Below are positions 53,561 through 62,416 of a DNA stretch of 64,000 nt, piece after piece. A program made the translations under genes and the position numbers. The notes beneath the pieces are model-generated. The model searched no databases, was not told the origin of the DNA, and saw nothing but the letters and a program-made list of their open reading frames with translations. Origin of the DNA: Geothrix sp. 21YS21S-4 (GTDB lineage: Bacteria; Acidobacteriota; Holophagae; Holophagales; Holophagaceae); assembly GCF_030845995.1 (NCBI RefSeq), contig NZ_CP132719.1:3014441-3078440 (forward strand), given 5' to 3'. Numbering within the stretch: position 1 is the first letter of the stretch; each line of letters opens with the position of its first letter.

Positions 53561-55450
53561 TTACTCCACGATCGGCTCGAGATGGTAGGGGATGGAGATC
53601 ACCACCGTCTTGGGCTTCATGAGCAGCGTGCCCTTGATGCGCCACGCCGTCTGGTTGTGCAGGATGTTCGCCCACCAGTGGCCGGTTACGAATTCGGGAA
53701 GGATCACGGTGATGGTGTACTCCGGCTCCACGCGCCGCATGCGGTCGAGTTCCTCCACGATGGGCTCGACGATCTTGCGGTAGGGACTGCGGATGGCGCG
53801 GAGGGGAATCCCCTCGCAGTAGCGCGGCCAGTCCGACCGCAGCCGCTCCAGGGCGGCGCTGTCGCGGCCGTTCTCGTCGGGGAAGTCCACCGTGAGCGCC
53901 TCCACTTCGCCCCGGTCGGCGATCACCTTGGCGTAGTTCAGGGCCTGGACGACGCCCGAGTGGATGCCCGAGACCAGCACCACCACGCGGTTCTTGCGGG
54001 GGCTGATGAAATCCGCCCGGCTGCCCGCGAGGATCGACTTCACGCGGATGTAGTGGCGGTGGATGTTGAAGAAGGTCATCACCATGATCGGCAGCACCAG
54101 GACCACCACCCAGGCGCCATGCGTGAACTTCGTCACGATGATCACCATCATCACCACGAAGGTGGTGAGGCCGCCCGCGCCGTTGATCAGCGCCTTGAAG
54201 GCCCAGCGCCGCCCGCGCAGCTTCAGCCAGTGCCGCACCATCCCGGTCTGGGAGAGGGTGAAACCCAGGAACACGCCGACCGCGTAGAGCGGCATCAGGT
54301 GGTGCTCCCGCGCGTCGAAGATCCACAGCAGGATCCCCGACAGGAGCGACAGGATGAAGATCCCGTTGGAGAACACCAGCCGGTCGCCCTGGCTGGAGAA
54401 CTGCCGCGGCAGGAAGCCGTCCCGGGCCATCATCGCCGCCAGCCGCGGGAAGTCCGCGTAGGCCGTGTTGGCGGCCAGGCACAGGATCAGCATCGTGAAC
54501 CCCTGCATGGTCAGGTAGACCGCGTGGGCCACGCCCGGCCCGTCGCCCAGGATCCGCCGCGCCAGCATGGACAGCAGCGATTCGCCCTCGCCCAGGTAGA
54601 CGATCCCGAAGTGGTTCGCCAGCCAGGTGATGCCCAGGAACATGGCCCCCAGCATGAGCACCATGGAGACCATCGTCGTGCTCGCATTGCGCGAGGTGGG
54701 CTCGCGGAAGGCGGACACGCCATTGGAGATGGCCTCCACGCCGGTCAGGGCCGTGCAGCCCGCCGCGTAGGCCTTCATGAACACCCACAGGGCCAGCCAG
54801 CCCGGCAGGGGCGGCGCCACCACCGCGTGGTGCTCTCCCACCGCCACGCCGCCGGCGAAGTAGCGCCAGAAGCCGAGGCCGATGAGGGCGAACATGGAGA
54901 TCACGAATCCGTAGGTGGGCACGGCGAATACCGCGCCGCTCTCCTTCACCCCGCGCAGGTTCATCAGCCCGATGAACGTGACGACGGCCAGGGCGAGGAC
55001 GATGCGGTGGTCGTCCGCCGCGGGAAAGGCGCTGGTGATGGCGGTGACGCCCGCGGAGACGCTCACCGCCACCGTCAGGACGTAGTCCACCAGCAACGAG
55101 GCGCCCGCCACCTGCGCGGGCAGCTCGCCGAGGTTCTCCTTCGCCACGATGTAGGCGCCGCCCCCGCTGGGGTAGGCGTAGATGGTCTGGCGGTAGCTGA
55201 CGGTCAGGATGGCCAGCAGCAGGACGATCCCGATGGCCACCGGCCAGGACCAGGACAGCACCGCGGGGCCGAAGGCCGCCATGGCCATGTAGGGGCCGAG
55301 CACGGCCATGATCTCGCCCGTGCCGTAGGCCACGGAGGACAGCGCGTCGGAGCTGAACACCGCCAGGGCGACGGGATTGCTGATCCGGGCTTCGTGGCTT
55401 TCCTCGCTGGCGAGGCGGCGACCCAGGAGGAAACGGCGGACAGTGGCCAT
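53561..55450 (-). CDS. KimA-type APC superfamily permease (probable K+ importer), copy 1
   Basis: 629 residues, paralogue of the next gene: AVFSSDALSSVAYGTGEIM, SYRQTIYAYPSGGGAYIVAK, GASLLVDYVLTVAVSVSAG, LTGVEAISNGVSAFRE, LVFSNGIFILSLLSGILLW, LMPLYAVGVFLGFTLSQTGM, and C-terminal VVLVSGIHSGVVQALNYAK with VILPEFVTGHWWANILHNQT. It sits 16 bases after the EamA gene. No c-di-AMP (ydaO) riboswitch is recognisable upstream, unlike many KimA loci of Gram-positives. Confidence 0.82.
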   Translation of the reverse strand: MATVRRFLLGRRLASEESHEARISNPVALAVFSSDALSSVAYGTGEIMAVLGPYMAMAAFGPAVLSWSWPVAIGIVLLLAILTVSYRQTIYAYPSGGGAYIVAKENLGELPAQVAGASLLVDYVLTVAVSVSAGVTAITSAFPAADDHRIVLALAVVTFIGLMNLRGVKESGAVFAVPTYGFVISMFALIGLGFWRYFAGGVAVGEHHAVVAPPLPGWLALWVFMKAYAAGCTALTGVEAISNGVSAFREPTSRNASTTMVSMVLMLGAMFLGITWLANHFGIVYLGEGESLLSMLARRILGDGPGVAHAVYLTMQGFTMLILCLAANTAYADFPRLAAMMARDGFLPRQFSSQGDRLVFSNGIFILSLLSGILLWIFDAREHHLMPLYAVGVFLGFTLSQTGMVRHWLKLRGRRWAFKALINGAGGLTTFVVMMVIIVTKFTHGAWVVVLVLPIMVMTFFNIHRHYIRVKSILAGSRADFISPRKNRVVVLVSGIHSGVVQALNYAKVIADRGEVEALTVDFPDENGRDSAALERLRSDWPRYCEGIPLRAIRSPYRKIVEPIVEELDRMRRVEPEYTITVILPEFVTGHWWANILHNQTAWRIKGTLLMKPKTVVISIPYHLEPIVE

Positions 55451-55466
55451 GGTCGGGGATCCTGGA

Positions 55467-55877
55467 TCAGCGGGCCATCAGCCAGAGGCCGGAGAGGGTG
55501 GCCGCGAGGCCCACCAGCTTGGCGGGCTGGAGCTGTTCGCGGAAGAGGAGAAAGGCCAGGATCGCCACCAAGGCGAAATTGGCGTTCATGATCCCCACGG
55601 CCACGGCGGCTTTGCCGCCCCGGGCGAAGCTCTCGTTCACCGCGATCAGGGCGAGGGCCGTGAACACCCCGGCGCCGACGGCCCAGGCCACGCCGCTGGG
55701 CGGCGCCGAAGGCCGGCCGCGGAAGGCCCAGTAGGCCAGGGCGAGGGGCAGTTCGCCCACCACCACCCAGAACAGGACGCCCGCAGGACCGAGCCCGTGC
55801 TGGCCCGCCCCCCGCATTCCCAGATTTCCCAGGCCCATCAGGACCATCGCCGCCAATGCCCAACCCAACCACGCCAT
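55467..55877 (-). CDS. Single-unit EamA/DMT family membrane protein
   Basis: 136 residues from ATG 55877 (MAWLGWALAAMVLMGLGN), chosen because TTGGAG lies upstream and the longer ORF adds a basic non-membrane stretch. Four to five membrane segments: LAAMVLMGLGNLGMRGAG, AGVLFWVVVGELPLALAYW, AVGAGVFTALALIAVNESF, ANFALVAILAFLLFREQLQP, LVGLAATLSGLWLM. It is one EamA repeat rather than the usual two, so it should act as a dimer. Substrate unknown. Confidence 0.8.
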   Translation of the reverse strand: MAWLGWALAAMVLMGLGNLGMRGAGQHGLGPAGVLFWVVVGELPLALAYWAFRGRPSAPPSGVAWAVGAGVFTALALIAVNESFARGGKAAVAVGIMNANFALVAILAFLLFREQLQPAKLVGLAATLSGLWLMAR

Positions 55878-55964
55878 TCCGAACCGTCTCCAAACGAAAA
55901 CCCAGTATGGCCCTCGCCGCAGCCTGTGGGGACAAGGGTTGACCGACGCCACAGCGCGGGCCGC

Positions 55965-56861
55965 CTACGGACAGGCCACCGCCTCCACCACGTGGCGCTG
56001 GCCTGGCGCCAAGGGCCATACCCACCGCTCCCGCCGCGCCGGCGCCCGTCCCGCCCCCGTCAAGAGCGCCACCGCATCCGCCCCCGCCAGCGGATCGCTG
56101 GCCTCCACGGGGCCGGAGGCCTGGAGCTGGCCGGTCCACGGATCCGCCCAGGGCCCGAGTTCCAGGGCGCCGGATCCGAAGACCACGCCCCGATCGTGGA
56201 CCAGCCACAGCGCCGCGCCGCTCTCCGCCAGGGCCAGAAGGAAGGCTTCCACCGCCCGGCGCGTCCAAGCGTCGAGGGCCTCCGCCAGCGGATCCGGCCG
56301 GTCGGGATCGGCTTCCCAGGGCGACGCCTTGCCGAAGCCCGCCTCCACCACCCGCTCGGCCACGGCGCCGAACTGCCCCATGACGTTGGCCGCCAGGATT
56401 GCCCCGGGGCGATGGGCGCCGATCCAGGCGCGGAGGGCGCGAGGTTCGGGGCGGAGCGACGGGAGGAGCCCCGCCAGGCGGCGGGCGGCGACGGCGGGAT
56501 CCCTCGCGCGGCCGGACCAGGATTCCCGGGCGGCCCGCCGGGCCGCGAGGTCCAGTTCCGCCAGCCCGCCCGTCAGGTCGTCGAACACCCAGGGCGCCCA
56601 GCGGCGGTGCCGCAGGAAGGTCCGCAGGCGGCTGCCCGCGTCGGCATCCCAGCCCCAGGTTCGCGGCGGCGCCAGCTCCCAGGGGACCTCCACGCCCGAC
56701 CCCGCGCCCACCACCAGGACCGGGCGGGCGGGATCGGCGGCCTGGAGGCCTTCGCCAAGGAAGGCCCGCGTCCGCGCGAGGTGATCGCCCCACGCCGCGC
56801 GGTCCCGCGCCAGGAAGGCGCGCTGCTCCCTGCGGAGGAGTCGGGACAACGGGTTGGCCAT
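55965..56861 (-). CDS. Putative SAM-dependent methyltransferase-like protein
   Basis: 298 residues. LVVGAGSGVEVPWELAPPRT is a plausible motif I, and TWGWDADAGSRLRTFLRHR holds an acidic residue where the SAM ribose is bound. The rest (ILAANVMGQFGAVAERVVEA, WLVHDRGVVFGSGALEL) fits a Rossmann-type methyltransferase but no subfamily is recognised. Divergent from lipA with 39 bases between starts; 87 bases before the EamA gene. Substrate unknown. Confidence 0.55.
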   Translation of the reverse strand: MANPLSRLLRREQRAFLARDRAAWGDHLARTRAFLGEGLQAADPARPVLVVGAGSGVEVPWELAPPRTWGWDADAGSRLRTFLRHRRWAPWVFDDLTGGLAELDLAARRAARESWSGRARDPAVAARRLAGLLPSLRPEPRALRAWIGAHRPGAILAANVMGQFGAVAERVVEAGFGKASPWEADPDRPDPLAEALDAWTRRAVEAFLLALAESGAALWLVHDRGVVFGSGALELGPWADPWTGQLQASGPVEASDPLAGADAVALLTGAGRAPARRERWVWPLAPGQRHVVEAVACP

Positions 56862-56900
56862 TCGGGGATGCTACGCGAAACTGGAGGTTCAGGAGTCCGG

Positions 56901-57827
56901 ATGCCCCGTTTCTCGAAGCGCGTCGGCCGCGAAGTGCTGGAGGGCCATCCCCGCCTGCCGGCGTGGATCACCAAGGAGCGGGTGAAGCTGTCCGACCTCC
57001 ACGCCATGAAGAAGGATCTGCGCGAATCGCACCTGCACACGGTCTGCGAAGAGGCCCGCTGCCCCAACCGGACCCACTGCTTCACCCAGGGAACCGCCAC
57101 GTTCCTGCTGATGGGCGAGGTCTGCACCCGGGCCTGCGGGTTCTGCAGCATCCGCAGCGGGAAGCCCCGGGAGCTGGACCCGCGGGAACCCGCCGAGACC
57201 GCCGAGCGCGTGGCCGCGCTGGGCCTGCGCTTCGCGGTGCTCACCTCCGTCAACCGCGACGACCTGCCGGACGGGGGCGCGGCCCACTTCGCGGAGACCG
57301 TCCTGGCCATCCGCCGCCGCAATCCCGGCGTCGGCGTCGAGGTGCTGGTCCCGGACTTCCTGGGCGATCTGGAGGCCGTCGCCCGCGTGGTGGCCGCGGG
57401 TCCCGCCGTGTTCAACCACAACACCGAGACCGTGCCGAGCCTCTATCCCGAGGTGCGCCCCGCCGGCCGCTTCGAGCGCAGCCTCGCCGTCCTCCGCCGC
57501 GCCAAGGCCCTGGGAACCTCCCTCTACGGCTCCGCCTTCCGCACCAAGAGCGGACTGATGCTCGGCCTGGGCGAGACCGAAGCGGAACTGGCGACCACCT
57601 TCCAGGCGCTGGCGGAGGCCGACGTGGACATCCTCACCCTGGGCCAGTACCTCCGCCCCACGCGCCACCAGCTCCCCGTCCGCCGCTACGTCTCGCCCGA
57701 GGAATTCGCCGACCTGGGCCGCCAGGCCAAGGCCTTCGGCCTCCGCACCGTCTACGCCGGCCCCCTGGTGCGCTCCAGCTTCAACGCCCACGAAGTGGCG
57801 GAGATGGAAGGCGTCAGCATCGCCTGA
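56901..57827 (+). CDS. lipA: Lipoyl synthase
   Basis: 308 residues. Auxiliary cluster Cys49, Cys54 and Cys60 in TVCEEARCPNRTHCF, and the radical SAM cluster Cys75, Cys79 and Cys82 in EVCTRACGFCSIRSGK. Also LTSVNRDDLPDGGAAHF, VFNHNTETVPSLYPEVRP and LTLGQYLRPTRHQLPV, all standard LipA segments. It inserts sulfur into octanoyl groups on lipoyl domains. Clear AGGAG upstream. No lipB lies next to it. The 3' end is followed by an intergenic hairpin repeat. Confidence 0.96.
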   Translation: MPRFSKRVGREVLEGHPRLPAWITKERVKLSDLHAMKKDLRESHLHTVCEEARCPNRTHCFTQGTATFLLMGEVCTRACGFCSIRSGKPRELDPREPAETAERVAALGLRFAVLTSVNRDDLPDGGAAHFAETVLAIRRRNPGVGVEVLVPDFLGDLEAVARVVAAGPAVFNHNTETVPSLYPEVRPAGRFERSLAVLRRAKALGTSLYGSAFRTKSGLMLGLGETEAELATTFQALAEADVDILTLGQYLRPTRHQLPVRRYVSPEEFADLGRQAKAFGLRTVYAGPLVRSSFNAHEVAEMEGVSIA

Positions 57828-57837
57828 AAAATATGGA

Positions 57838-57991
57838 ACCGCAGATGTCGCAGATGGCCGCCGATGAAAAAATGGGCGATCGAGACCCAAGATTTTTTTC
57901 TCACCACCAAGACACCAAGAACTGCAAAAGAGCTTTTCTTGGTGCCTTGGTGTCTTGGTGGTGATCCTCATCTTTTGAATGCAAAGCGGTA
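57838..57991. repeat. Hairpin-forming intergenic repeat, copy C (most complete)
   Basis: Begins with ACCGCAGATGTCGCAGATG and ends just at the ferredoxin stop codon. Its core is a perfect 19-base inverted repeat, TCACCACCAAGACACCAAG (57901-57919) and its complement (57946-57964), with a 26-base loop that contains AAAAG/CTTTT. ATTTTTTTC lies just left of it. Shares AATGGGCGATC, AGATTTTTTTCTCACCACC and TGAATGCAA with copy D. Lies between the 3' ends of lipA and the ferredoxin gene, so it could act as a bidirectional terminator. Confidence 0.88.
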
Positions 57992-58621
57992 TCAGTCTCT
58001 TCCCGGCTTCACGGTAATCGCCACGGGCTCGACGGGACAGGCGAAGACGCACTGGCCGCAGCCGGTGCAGAAGGCGGCGTCCACCACGGGGTGCGGAAAG
58101 CCTCCCTCCGCGTCGGGCTCCATCCGCAGCGCTTCGCCGGGGTAGGGGCAGCGGTCGGCGCAGACCTGGCAGGGAGCGGGTTCCCGCTCCAAGGTGCCCC
58201 AGGTGGCGCACAGGTCCGGCTTGACGCGGGCGGTGCCCATGCGGACGGCCGCAGGGCCTTCCTTCTCCAGCAGGCGGGGCCACAGGAGGGCGGCGTCCTC
58301 GCAGGCGGCCACGCAGGGGAGCGACGCGCACAGGTAGCAGGGGACGCTGCGGGGCTCGATGTAGGGCGTTCCAAGGGCCAGGCCCGCCGAGGGGCCGGCC
58401 TTGAAGATGGCGTTCTCCGGACAGGCCCGCATGCACTTGTCGCACCGGGTGCACTGGGTGAGGAAGGCCAGTTCGTCCAGGGCGCCGGGGGGGCGCAGCA
58501 GGCTCGGCCCCAGCCCCGTGACGGCGTCTTCAATGCGCTGGGCCACGAACCCGGCGAACAGGGTGCCCAGGGACTTGAAGAAGTCCCCGCGGGCCTGGGG
58601 TTCGTCGAGCTTGCGGGCCAT
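57992..58621 (-). CDS. Multi-[4Fe-4S] ferredoxin-type protein (NapF/NapG-like)
   Basis: 209 residues. Cys motifs: CTRCDKCMRACPENAI near residue 57, CYLCASLPCVAACEDAAL, CQVCADRCPYPGEALRM, and CTGCGQCVFACPVEPVAI near the C-terminus, enough for four [4Fe-4S] clusters. The N-terminal EPQARGDFFKSLGTLFAGFV may be a twin-arginine-like helix but no RR motif is present. Resembles NapF/NapG-like electron-transfer proteins, perhaps with a nitrate/DMSO reductase-type partner elsewhere. It follows the Asd-like gene by 7 bases. Confidence 0.82.
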   Translation of the reverse strand: MARKLDEPQARGDFFKSLGTLFAGFVAQRIEDAVTGLGPSLLRPPGALDELAFLTQCTRCDKCMRACPENAIFKAGPSAGLALGTPYIEPRSVPCYLCASLPCVAACEDAALLWPRLLEKEGPAAVRMGTARVKPDLCATWGTLEREPAPCQVCADRCPYPGEALRMEPDAEGGFPHPVVDAAFCTGCGQCVFACPVEPVAITVKPGRD

Positions 58622-58628
58622 GGCCGCG

Positions 58629-59459
58629 TCAGTCCATCAGGCCCAGGACCCGCATGGCGGGGCGCAGCACGCCCCACAGGATGGGGTCGAAGCCCAGGGT
58701 GAGGACCGCCGCTTTGCCGTCCGCGGCGAGGTCCGCATGGGCCAGGAGATCGGCCCGGATCGCCACGTCGCGGGACGTGGGGACGGTCTCGGTCCAAGCG
58801 ACGGCCGGGGGCGCGTCCTTTTTGGACAGCGACTGTCCTTCCAGGGCCCGGAGTTGGAGCACGAGGAGATCCCCGTGGAACGAGGGGACGCGGATTTCCA
58901 TCAGGCGGCCCTTGCCCGCGGCGGGGGTCACGGGAATCACCTCGAAGGCCTGGCGGTAGCCCAGCTTGGCCGTATCGGGATCCTCGCCGTTGAGGATGGC
59001 CAGGGTCTGCTCCACCAGCCCGTCCACGCCCCGGTCCCCCATCCACGCCACGGAGCGCAGGTGGATGCCGCCCAAGTCGCCCACGCCGCCGATGAGCGAC
59101 GGGACCAGGGCGAGCACCTGCTCGATGGCGGGCCGGGCCCGCAGCGCCTTGACGGCCGGAGGCCAGGGCCCCGCCAGCGGCACGAGTTCCGTCCTGGCTT
59201 CGCTGTCGGTCCGCAGATCCAGGATGCGGCCGGGAAAGGCTTCCAGCAGCGCGGGATCGGGCGAATCCGCGAGGAGCACCGCGTCGAGGCCTTCCAACAG
59301 AACCGGCTCCGGCGCGAAGACGACCAGGTCGCCCTCTTCCTCCGCGGCGGTGAGGGGGCCCGTGGACAGGGGCACCACCGAGGCGTCCTGCGCCTCCAGG
59401 GCGGTCACGAGTTCACGGCCCAGAAGCGTCTGGGCGCCGATGACGGCGAGTTTCAGCAT
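58629..59459 (-). CDS. Asd-like (USG-1-type) protein without any cysteine
   Basis: 276 residues. N-terminal Rossmann segment LKLAVIGAQTLLGRELVTAL, an Asd dimerisation-like part (RSVAWMGDRGVDGLVEQTLAIL, and NGEDPDTAKLGYRQAFEVIPV) as in bacterial-type Asd and Usg proteins. The sequence contains no Cys, so the catalytic nucleophile of Asd is absent. Usg proteins are inactive Asd relatives of unknown function. The true Asd (archaeal/fungal-type) is at 44970. Cotranscribed with the ferredoxin gene by position. Confidence 0.75.
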   Translation of the reverse strand: MLKLAVIGAQTLLGRELVTALEAQDASVVPLSTGPLTAAEEEGDLVVFAPEPVLLEGLDAVLLADSPDPALLEAFPGRILDLRTDSEARTELVPLAGPWPPAVKALRARPAIEQVLALVPSLIGGVGDLGGIHLRSVAWMGDRGVDGLVEQTLAILNGEDPDTAKLGYRQAFEVIPVTPAAGKGRLMEIRVPSFHGDLLVLQLRALEGQSLSKKDAPPAVAWTETVPTSRDVAIRADLLAHADLAADGKAAVLTLGFDPILWGVLRPAMRVLGLMD

Positions 59460-59476
59460 GGCGAGCCTTTCGATGT

Positions 59477-59606
59477 CAAAACCAATGGGCGATCAAGCAT
59501 TGAGATTTTTTTCTCACCACCAAGACGCCAAGAACCGCATCAACGCTCGACCGAACTTTTCTTGGTGGCTTGAGGGTGATCCTTGGTCTTGTGAATGCAA
59601 CCGGCA
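59477..59606. repeat. Hairpin-forming intergenic repeat, copy D
   Basis: Shares with copy C the blocks AATGGGCGATC, GAGATTTTTTTCTCACCACC, AAGACGCCAAGAACCGC and TGAATGCAA, and similarly ends at the stop codon of the minus-strand gene (purB). The right arm is degenerate (CTTTTCTTGGTGGCTTGAGGGTGA), so the hairpin is weaker. Fills the gap between the purB stop and the start of the Asd-like gene, so it may be the purB terminator region. Confidence 0.8.
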
Positions 59607-61058
59607 TCAAACGCGGACGGCGATTTCGTCGGCCAGCGCGTGATCCTGGAGGGCGGAGGTCACGGGACCGGAAAGGAAGGCCCGCACCTGCTCGCCGGCC
59701 CGGCCGGTGAAGCGCCGGGCATCCAGGAGACCAGCCAGTTCCACTTCGGTCATGGCCCAGGCGGGATCCTCGGCCAGCAGCTTCAGCAGCTCGTTGGGCC
59801 GGCCCTCGGCCTTGATCCGGCGGCCCGCCTCCAGGGCGGCCAGGCGGAAGCGCTCGTGGAGATCCTGGCGGTCCCCGCCGCGCTTGACGGCCTCCATCAG
59901 GAGCACCTCGGCGGCCATGAAAGGCAGTTCCTGGGACAGGCGCGCCTCGATCATCCGGGGATAGACCACCAGGCCCGACGCCACGTTGCGGAACAGGACC
60001 AGGATCGCGTCCACCGCGAGGAGCCCCTGGCTGATGGCGAGACGACGGTGGGCGCTGTCGTCCAGGGTGCGCTCCATCCACTGGGTGGCGCTGGTCTGGT
60101 AGGTGGAGGGCATCAGCCCCAGGACGAACCGGGCGAGGCTATTGATCCGCTCCGAGCGCATGGGATTGCGCTTGTAGGGCATGGCGCTGGAGCCGATCTG
60201 CTGGGTCTCGAAGGGCTCTTCCACTTCCTTCAGGTGCTGGAGCAAGCGCAGGTCGCAGGCGAACTTGGAGGCGCTGGCGGCGATCCCGCACAGCACCTGG
60301 CCGATGCGGTCCTCCAGCTTGCGGGTGGCCGTCTGGCCGCTGACGGGAATGGCGGGGAAGCCCACCTTGGCGCAGAACGCGGCCTCCAGGTCGTCCACCT
60401 TGGCGCCATCGCCTCCGAACAGCTCCAGGAAGCTGGCCTGGGTGCCGGTGGTGCCCTTGATCCCGCGGACGGGGGTGGTGCGGACGAGGTGGTCGAGATC
60501 CTCCAGGTCCAGGAGAAGGTCCTGGATCCACAGGGTGGCGCGCTTGCCGACGGTAGTGGGCTGGGCGGGCTGGAAGTGGGTAAAGCCGAGGGTGGGCTGG
60601 TCCTTCCACTGGTCGGCGAAGGCGGTGAGGGCCGAGATCACGTCCCGCAGCCGCATCCGGAGAAGGGCCAGGGCCTCCTGGCAGATGAGGAGGTCGCCGT
60701 TGTCGGTGACGAAGCAGCTGGTGGCGCCCAGGTGGATGATGGGCCGGGCGCCGGGCGCCTGCTCGCCCCAGGCGTGGATGGCGGCCATGACGTCGTGGCG
60801 CAGGGCCAGTTCGTGGCGGGAGATCGCGTCGAGGTCCACGGCGTCCTGGGTGGCCTTCAACTCGGCGATCTGGGCCGGAACGATGGGCAGGCCCAGATCC
60901 GCTTCAGCTTCCGCCAGGGCCACCCACAGCCGGCGCCACACCCGCTGGCGGTAGAGGGGCGACAGCAGGCGCACCATCGCGCTGCTCGCGTAGCGCGATG
61001 CCAGGGGGTGCTCGAAGCGCTCGAGGTCGGAGCCCTCGGCGGGCGGAAGAAAGGACAT
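59607..61058 (-). CDS. purB: Adenylosuccinate lyase
   Basis: 483 residues from ATG 61058 ([19 protein letters not shown]) with GGAG nine bases upstream; the ORF is open for nine more codons without a good site. Lyase family signature [18 protein letters not shown], plus [34 protein letters not shown] region and [12 protein letters not shown]. Length and pattern match the PurB branch used by animals and many bacteria. Acts twice in purine synthesis (SAICAR and adenylosuccinate). Divergent from glyA. Confidence 0.95.
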   Translation of the reverse strand: MSFLPPAEGSDLERFEHPLASRYASSAMVRLLSPLYRQRVWRRLWVALAEAEADLGLPIVPAQIAELKATQDAVDLDAISRHELALRHDVMAAIHAWGEQAPGARPIIHLGATSCFVTDNGDLLICQEALALLRMRLRDVISALTAFADQWKDQPTLGFTHFQPAQPTTVGKRATLWIQDLLLDLEDLDHLVRTTPVRGIKGTTGTQASFLELFGGDGAKVDDLEAAFCAKVGFPAIPVSGQTATRKLEDRIGQVLCGIAASASKFACDLRLLQHLKEVEEPFETQQIGSSAMPYKRNPMRSERINSLARFVLGLMPSTYQTSATQWMERTLDDSAHRRLAISQGLLAVDAILVLFRNVASGLVVYPRMIEARLSQELPFMAAEVLLMEAVKRGGDRQDLHERFRLAALEAGRRIKAEGRPNELLKLLAEDPAWAMTEVELAGLLDARRFTGRAGEQVRAFLSGPVTSALQDHALADEIAVRV

Positions 61059-61174
61059 GGGATCTCCGGATCTCCAGTGTCGCACGGCCCGGACCTGTGA
61101 TCCCGCTCACGAAGAGGGCGCCTCGGCCCTCCCGCGCCGCGGCTAGGATAGGGGCATCGCCCGGAGTCTCCGCC

Positions 61175-62413
61175 ATGTATGAAGTGATCCGCACCTCCGA
61201 CCCCGCTGTGTTCCAGGCCCTCGAGCTGGAGGTGCAGCGCCAGCGCCACCAGTTGGAACTCATCGCGTCGGAAAACTACGCGTCGCGGGCCGTCATGCAG
61301 TCCATGGGCTCGCATTTCACCAACAAGTACGCCGAGGGCTATCCGGGCAAGCGCTATTACGGCGGCTGCAGCAACGTGGACATCGTGGAGAATCTGGCCC
61401 GGGACCGCGCCAAGGCGATCTTCGGGGCGGAGCACGCCAACGTGCAGCCCCACAGCGGCGCCCAGGCCAACATGGCCGTCTACCTCGCCGCCCTGAAGCC
61501 CGGCGACACGGTGATGGGCCTGGACTTGGCCCACGGCGGCCACCTGACCCACGGCCACCCCCTGAACAGCTCGGGCATCCTCTACAACTTCGTGCCCTAC
61601 CACGTCCGCCAGGAGGACGAGCGGGTGGACATGGACGAGGTGCGCGAGCTGGCCCGCAAGCACCGCCCCCGGATGATCGTCGTGGGCGCGTCGGCCTACA
61701 GCCGCACCTGGAACTTCCCCCTGTTCCGCGAGATCTGCGACGAGGTGGACGCCCTCCTGATGGTGGACATGGCCCACATCGCGGGCCTGGTCGCCACGGG
61801 CCACCACCCCAGCCCCGTGCCGCACGCGGATTATGTAACCACCACCACCCACAAGACCCTGCGGGGCCCCCGCGGCGGGATGATCCTCTGCAAAGCCCAC
61901 TACGCAAAGGACTTGGATCGCGCAGTGTTCCCCGGCGTCCAGGGCGGCCCGCTCATGCACGTGATCGCGGCCAAGGCCGTGGCCCTCCACGAGATCCAGC
62001 AGCCGGACTTCAAGGCCTACAGCGGCCAGGTGATCCGCAATGCCCACGCCCTCTCCAAGGGCCTCCAGGAACGCGGCTGGCGGATCGTCAGTGGCGGAAC
62101 GGACAACCACCTGTTCCTGGTTGATTTGCGCGACCACGGGCTCCTGGGCCACGAGGCCGAGGAGTGCCTCCATCGCGCGGGCATGACCACCAACAAGAAC
62201 GGAATCCCCTTCGACCCCAACCCGCCCCTCAAGCCCTCCGGTGTCCGCCTGGGAAGCCCGGCGCTCACCACCCGGGGAATGAAGGAGGAGGAGATGGACC
62301 ACATCGCCCGCTTCTTCGACGCCACCCTCCGGCACCGGGCCGACGAGTGCACCTTCGCCCGGATCCGGCAGGAAGTCTTCCATCTCACCGACCAGTTCCC
62401 CATTCCCGAGTAG
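61175..62413 (+). CDS. glyA: Serine hydroxymethyltransferase
   Basis: 412 residues. [58 protein letters not shown], and Schiff-base Lys227 in [15 protein letters not shown], followed by [17 protein letters not shown]. Interconverts serine and glycine with THF, giving one-carbon units. CCGGAG is 7 bases before the ATG. No glycine riboswitch recognised in the 116-base divergent region with purB. Next gene starts 3 bases after the stop. Confidence 0.97.
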   Translation: MYEVIRTSDPAVFQALELEVQRQRHQLELIASENYASRAVMQSMGSHFTNKYAEGYPGKRYYGGCSNVDIVENLARDRAKAIFGAEHANVQPHSGAQANMAVYLAALKPGDTVMGLDLAHGGHLTHGHPLNSSGILYNFVPYHVRQEDERVDMDEVRELARKHRPRMIVVGASAYSRTWNFPLFREICDEVDALLMVDMAHIAGLVATGHHPSPVPHADYVTTTTHKTLRGPRGGMILCKAHYAKDLDRAVFPGVQGGPLMHVIAAKAVALHEIQQPDFKAYSGQVIRNAHALSKGLQERGWRIVSGGTDNHLFLVDLRDHGLLGHEAEECLHRAGMTTNKNGIPFDPNPPLKPSGVRLGSPALTTRGMKEEEMDHIARFFDATLRHRADECTFARIRQEVFHLTDQFPIPE

Positions 62414-62416
62414 GCC

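Noticed and set aside
61059..61174. Glycine riboswitch upstream of glyA
   Set aside because: The 116-base gap is too short for a tandem aptamer and lacks the GGAGAG...GGAC-type core motifs.
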